From Hymenobacter sp. UV11 (GTDB taxonomy: Bacteria; Bacteroidota; Bacteroidia; Cytophagales; Hymenobacteraceae): 64,000 nt of DNA. The stretch is from assembly GCF_004684095.1 (NCBI RefSeq), contig NZ_SRII01000002.1, forward strand, positions 184,593 to 248,592, written 5' to 3'. Made by a program: the position numbers and the translations under genes. Shown piece by piece: positions 61,001 through 64,000 of the stretch. Under the pieces are notes generated by a model. The model was not told the origin of the DNA. It saw nothing but the letters and a program-made list of their open reading frames with translations, and did no database searches. How positions within the stretch are numbered: position 1 is the first letter of the stretch; every line of letters starts with the position of its first letter.

Positions 61001-62984
61001 GCTCACGGCCACCACGTACTACCGCCGCCGCGTCACGTCAGGAAACTGCGGGCCGGTGTATGCGCCCGCCGTGGTCATTACCGTGCTGCCGGCCTTGGTT
61101 GCCGGCACCATTGGCAGCGACCAGGCGCTTTGTGTGGGCACTACCCCTGTGCCGCTCACAAGCAGCGCCCCGGCCAGCGGCGGCACGGGCACATTTGCCT
61201 ACCAGTGGGAATCGTCGCTGGATAATACCACTTGGTCGGCTATTGGTGGGGCCACGGCCGAAACCTACGCGCCGGGTGCCCTGAACGCTACGACCTATTT
61301 CCGGCGCCGGGTAAACGCAGGTACCTGCACCCCGTCCGTGTCCAATGTCGTGACCATTACCATAACCCCGGCCCTGGCGGCGGGCAGCATTGGGGCCGCC
61401 CAAACGGTGTGCCCCGGCGCTACCCCCGCCGCTCTTACCAGCGCGGCCGGCGCTGGCGGCGGCACGGGCAGCTACAACTACCAGTGGGAATCATCGCCGA
61501 ATAACAGCACCTGGACCGCCATTGCCGGGGCCACTGGGGTCGACTACGCGCCCGGCCCGCTCACGGCCACTACGTACTTCCGTCGCCGGGTAACGTCGGG
61601 GCCGTGCGGCCCCGAATATTCGGCCTCCGTAACCATCACTGTATTGCCGGCGCTGACGGCCGGCACCGTTGCCGCCGACCAGACTATTTGCGCCGGCGCT
61701 ACGCCTACCCCCCTCACCAGCACCGGCGCGGCCGGCGGCGGCACGGGCACGTTTGCCTACCAGTGGGAGGCCTCCGCAGATAATTCGAACTGGAATGCCA
61801 TCGCTGGCGCCACGGGCTCGACGTTCGCGCCGGGCCCACTCACGGCCACTACGTACTTCCGGCGCCGCGTCACATCGGGTACCGGCACTTGCTCCACGGA
61901 CGTTTCCAACGTGGTGGCGGTGCAGGTGCAGCCTCTCGTAACGCCCACCGTGAGCCTGGCGGCCCCGCCCGTGCAGTGCGCCGGCACGGCCCTCACTTTT
62001 GCGGCCGTAGTGACGAACGCGGGCACCGCGCCCACTTTCCAATGGTTCGTCAATAACGTGGCCGTGGCCAGCGGGCCCACCTTTACCAGCAGCACGCTGG
62101 CCACCGGCGACCAGGTGCGGGTGCAGGTAACGCCCACGGTGGGGCTGTGCGCCACGGGCGGGGCCACGGCTACCGTCACGGTCACGCGCACGCCCACGCC
62201 GCAACCCACGCTCGCCATTGCCGTGCAGCCCGATGCGCCGGTGTGCATAGGTTCGCCGCTCACGTTCAGCATTGCCAGCGTGACCAATGCCGGCCCTACC
62301 CCCGCCTACCAGTGGCAGGTGAACGGCAACGACGTGGCCGGGGCCACTACCCCGGTCTTCACCAGCACCACGTTGCGCGCCGGCCAAACCGTAACGCTGC
62401 GCCTGCGCACCGCCGACGCCTGCGGCCAGGCCGTGACGCTCGTCTCCAACGGCGTGGTGGTGCGGATTCAGCCGCCGGTAGCTGTGAATGCTGGTCCTGA
62501 TAAGGAGATTCTGGCCGGCTCGTCCGTGCTGCTGGAAGGCACTGCCGATGGCACCTACCCCGTAACGTGGACGCCGGCGCTGGGGCTCACCTTTCCGGGC
62601 AATAACCAGCTGCAACCTCTGGTTGCTCCCCTGGTCACTACTACCTACACGCTTTCGGCCGGGGTAGGGGGCTGTGCCTCCTCCAGCCAGGTAACCGTGA
62701 CTGTGCGCCCGGCCATCCGTATTCCCAACGCGTTCACGCCCAACGGCGACGGCCGCGACGACACCTGGCAGATTGAGTTTATCGAGCAATATCCCGACAA
62801 TACCGTGAGTGTATTCAACCGCTGGGGCAACAAGATTTTCTCGGCCGAAAACTACAGCCGGGCCAACGAGTGGCGCGGCGACATCAATGGCCAGCCCGCC
62901 CCGGTGGGCACCTACTACTACGTCGTCGTTACGAAGGGCCCGCTCGGCCGGTCCTACGCCGGGTCAATTACCATTCTGTATTAA
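58092..62984 (+). CDS. Giant T9SS type B surface protein with PKD and eight tandem Ig-like repeats
   Basis: A 1630-residue secreted protein. A long basic N-terminus precedes the signal segment GWLLALLLLLLSGAATTARA. The first 380 mature residues look like a propeller (FYSNGETVWNADG, GVGFSPGSYLYATVM, LGSLQAAPDGKIYVARN). A PKD domain (YSWKFGDGATSTEENPVHVY) follows, then eight repeats of about 93 residues (CAG-x-TPxPLTS, YQWEASADNSNW, YAPGPLTATTYFRRRV). Two more Ig-like domains and a Gly-rich sheet domain (VNAGPDKEILAGSSV) lead to the gliding-motility C-terminal domain, IRIPNAFTPNGDGRDDTWQI to SYAGSITILY, a type B T9SS sorting signal. The ATG at 58092 is chosen over a GTG 19 codons earlier. The following PorP/SprF gene is its likely export partner. 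Confidence 0.9.
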   Translation: MPAELPPPALFSTRISCLPSATPGQPASARRQGPTGRARPAAGWLLALLLLLLSGAATTARAQATPPPECAADEKFANTWYFGFKAGLDFNQASADSLPKVLTDGQMDAPAGSGIMSDANGKILFYSNGETVWNADGTVMTNGTGLAGSRFTTDGPLPLKVPGIVLPGQPMRYLIFTLNSTVGLSYSEIVLPAGGGPGTVTLATKNTPLARGTAEKLTGVFHKNGCDIWVITHGWGPAKAGNDNRGDAFLAYRVRLGTGVDPTPIISTVGSLHAPSVAALGYKGQMKVTPNGQQLALARYSEVLGDSSSTVELFGFDTGTGKVSANPQVPYVVDKGEGKYYGVGFSPGSYLYATVMNPPKLLQYDISGNGPVTKLDIPLKQKMSADLGSLQAAPDGKIYVARNNQPALGLIPYPDSLGAKVAYADDSLKLGGRLSGLGLVNFNQSSLLRVGPSFEITGCREITFKAPPIDFDGKTYSWKFGDGATSTEENPVHVYATPGTYVVTLRITTDCFCRESSGSILVPDLPQPGSIASPQTLCAGTAPAALTSTVAATSDANLPITYQWESSADNATFSPVAGATGASYQPGTSLPAGVTYFRRRVQLLLPSGSGPYCTPTFTASVAITVLPALVTGSIAADQTVCAGSAPAPLTSTAPATGGTGTFAYQWEASPNNTVWVTINGATAETYAPGPLTATTYFRRQVRSGACTTAPTNTVTITVTPALVAGSIAANQALCAGATPTPLTSANDAGGGTGTIAYQWESSADNTTWAAIGGATGPAYAPGVLNATTYFRRRASSGTACAPAVSNVVTITVAPALVAGAIGSGQTLCPGATPAALTSSAPASGGTGSYNYQWESSPDNTTWTAINGATAETYAPGPLMATTYFRRRVLSGPCGPEYAAPVTLTVLPALAAGTIAADQTVCAGNTPTPLTSTGDATGGTGTFAYQWEASADNSNWTAIAGATSATYAPGPLTATTYYRRRVTSGNCGPVYAPAVVITVLPALVAGTIGSDQALCVGTTPVPLTSSAPASGGTGTFAYQWESSLDNTTWSAIGGATAETYAPGALNATTYFRRRVNAGTCTPSVSNVVTITITPALAAGSIGAAQTVCPGATPAALTSAAGAGGGTGSYNYQWESSPNNSTWTAIAGATGVDYAPGPLTATTYFRRRVTSGPCGPEYSASVTITVLPALTAGTVAADQTICAGATPTPLTSTGAAGGGTGTFAYQWEASADNSNWNAIAGATGSTFAPGPLTATTYFRRRVTSGTGTCSTDVSNVVAVQVQPLVTPTVSLAAPPVQCAGTALTFAAVVTNAGTAPTFQWFVNNVAVASGPTFTSSTLATGDQVRVQVTPTVGLCATGGATATVTVTRTPTPQPTLAIAVQPDAPVCIGSPLTFSIASVTNAGPTPAYQWQVNGNDVAGATTPVFTSTTLRAGQTVTLRLRTADACGQAVTLVSNGVVVRIQPPVAVNAGPDKEILAGSSVLLEGTADGTYPVTWTPALGLTFPGNNQLQPLVAPLVTTTYTLSAGVGGCASSSQVTVTVRPAIRIPNAFTPNGDGRDDTWQIEFIEQYPDNTVSVFNRWGNKIFSAENYSRANEWRGDINGQPAPVGTYYYVVVTKGPLGRSYAGSITILY
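59676..61941 (+). repeat. Tandem 279-base repeats (eight units) in the type B surface protein
   Basis: Unit starts, taken at the GGC of the G-S/T-I motif, are 59676, 59985, 60264, 60546, 60825, 61104, 61383 and 61662. The steps are 309, 279, 282, 279, 279, 279, 279 bases, all multiples of three. Units 5 and 8 share long identical DNA stretches, for example around 60915-60955 and 61752-61792. Confidence 0.9.
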
Positions 62985-62987
62985 GCG

Positions 62988-63042
62988 GATGATTAGTGGA
63001 CCTACGCAAACGACATGCTCGCAGTGACAGCCACTAATCATC
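62988..63042. repeat. Inverted repeat between the surface protein and the PorP/SprF gene
   Basis: Perfect 12-base arms GATGATTAGTGG and CCACTAATCATC with a 31-base loop. It begins right after the stop codon and ends 60 bases before the next ATG. No T-tract follows, so it may mark mRNA processing or attenuation rather than full termination. Confidence 0.6.
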
Positions 63043-63102
63043 AGCTACCAAGCAACAACCGGCAACCAACCTCTCGAACTTACTTCTCAGGCAATTTCAG
63101 CT

Positions 63103-64000
63103 ATGAAAAAAGCTTTATCCCTGCTGCTGTTTCCGCTGCTACTGGCCGCCGTGCCGGCCCTGGCCCAGCAGCAGGCGCAGTACAGCCAGTACATGAACAA
63201 CAATTACATCCTCAACCCCGGGGCCACCGGCGTGGAGGATTACATTGACCTCAAGGCTAGCTACCGCACCCAGTGGGTAGGCCTGGAGGGCGCTCCCCGT
63301 ACCTTCTACCTCAGTGGCAGCTCCTCGCTGGCGCCGTGGCGCGGTGGCACCGGCAAGCACCCCCTGCGCGACCGGCAGCGGCCGTTTCACGCCATTGGTG
63401 GCCTGGTGTATAACGACGTGACCGGCCCCACGAGCCGCACCAGCCTCTACGGTTCCTACGCCTACAACCTGCGGCTGACGCGCGACATCCGGGCGGCCTT
63501 GGGCGTAGCGGTGGGCATGCAGCAGTTTGCCGTCGATGGGCAGATGCTGCATTTCTACGACCCCACCACCGTGGGGGCCAGCGCCGCCTCGCGAGTGATA
63601 GATGCCACGGCCGGCCTGTGGGTGTACAGCCCCGATTTCTACGTGGGCGTGTCGGGCGCGCAGCTTTTTGGCAATAAGCTCGATTTTTCCTACGGGCCCA
63701 ACCAACTCGATGCGGGCGCGCCCGGCAACTCGCTGCGGCGGCACTACTTCCTCACGGGCGGGGTGCGGCTGCCGCTCTCGGAGGACTGGTCGGTGGTGCC
63801 GTCGGCGCTGGTTAAGGTGGTGAGCCCTGCCCCGCTCTCGGTGGACCTCAACGCCAAGCTCAAGTACAAGGACCTGCTGTGGTTCGGCGCGTCGTGGCGC
63901 GCTTTCGACTCGGTGGTGGGCATGGTGGGCCTCAGCTACGAGCAGTTTACGCTGGGCTACTCCTACGATGCCGGCACCTCGCAGCTGGCCGGCTACAACG
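63103..64000 (+). CDS. PorP/SprF family type IX secretion outer-membrane protein, 5' part
   Basis: The frame begins at MKKALSLLLFPLLLAAVPAL, a signal peptide, and stays open to the window end (299 codons). QQQAQYSQYMNNNYILNPGATG right after cleavage, then LKASYRTQWVGLEGAPRTFY, is the PorP/SprF signature. FHAIGGLVYNDVTGPTSRTS and later paired strands fit the outer-membrane barrel. Such genes often directly follow large type B cargo genes, as SprF follows SprB in Flavobacterium. The protein is cut by the window end. Confidence 0.92.
   Translation, partial: MKKALSLLLFPLLLAAVPALAQQQAQYSQYMNNNYILNPGATGVEDYIDLKASYRTQWVGLEGAPRTFYLSGSSSLAPWRGGTGKHPLRDRQRPFHAIGGLVYNDVTGPTSRTSLYGSYAYNLRLTRDIRAALGVAVGMQQFAVDGQMLHFYDPTTVGASAASRVIDATAGLWVYSPDFYVGVSGAQLFGNKLDFSYGPNQLDAGAPGNSLRRHYFLTGGVRLPLSEDWSVVPSALVKVVSPAPLSVDLNAKLKYKDLLWFGASWRAFDSVVGMVGLSYEQFTLGYSYDAGTSQLAGYN

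Noticed and set aside
59676..61941. Tandem DNA repeats considered as a mobile or non-coding satellite
   Set aside because: All steps are multiples of three and the frame stays open with Ig-like strand patterns, so these are protein domain repeats.
61491..62789. A 432-codon open frame antisense to the surface-protein repeats
   Set aside because: It mirrors the tandem repeat DNA and has an Arg/Gly/Ala-rich, low-complexity product without any domain; it is a by-product of high GC content opposite a real gene.

Overview
The window looks like a chromosomal stretch of a high-GC member of the Bacteroidota, most likely Hymenobacter or a close relative (Cytophagales). The reasons are: a SusD-type C-terminus at the left edge; type IX secretion (T9SS) genes (porQ, a PorE-like OmpA protein, PorP/SprF) and T9SS cargo with C-terminal sorting domains; a gene-fused ABC permease/M1 aminopeptidase; almost no Shine-Dalgarno sites; and several TAnnTTTG-type -7 promoter boxes. 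The genus is an inference; no rRNA gene is present to confirm it. I found no tRNA, rRNA, CRISPR array, transposase or prophage gene.

Layout. 1-9.7 kb: SusD tail, hslU, porQ, lon, a PorE-like protein, and a zinc alcohol dehydrogenase paired with a small unknown protein. 9.8-13.1 kb: a GT9 glycosyltransferase, a PolX-type protein with an apparently inactivated polymerase site, and a small lipoprotein. 13.1-44.3 kb: a large exopolysaccharide/surface-glycan region. It begins with an AT-rich, palindrome-rich leader, then a priming glycosylphosphotransferase and a WecG/TagA enzyme. A polysaccharide deacetylase and a GT4 follow. A long minus-strand run then carries the export lipoprotein (Wza type), co-polymerase/tyrosine kinase (Wzc type), flippase, GT4, O-antigen ligase/polymerase, more glycosyltransferases and a right-handed beta-helix lipoprotein. 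A second, smaller set follows (flippase plus GT2; GT9 plus second ligase/polymerase plus FkbM methyltransferase). 44.3-64 kb: EVE protein, ABC exporter with M1 peptidase fusion, RNase HII, a sensory operon (free-standing CZB protein, CHASE3 histidine kinase, receiver), gcvT, a ComB-like phosphatase, an alpha/beta hydrolase, and a 1630-residue T9SS type B surface protein directly followed by a PorP/SprF gene that runs off the window.

How the genes may work together. The glycan region has all parts of a Wzx/Wzy/Wza/Wzc pathway. The beta-helix fold occurs twice around it: once as a lipoprotein inside the operon and once as a large T9SS-secreted protein with two carbohydrate-binding-like modules. 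These two are the best candidates for a dedicated system that binds, cuts or remodels the polymer made here. Three kinds of non-coding structure run through the window: long intergenic inverted repeats of at least seven sequence families, heptanucleotide (RTGARCA) arrays at gene ends, and a strikingly frequent GGGGTAGGG word that even supplies the stop codons of four genes.
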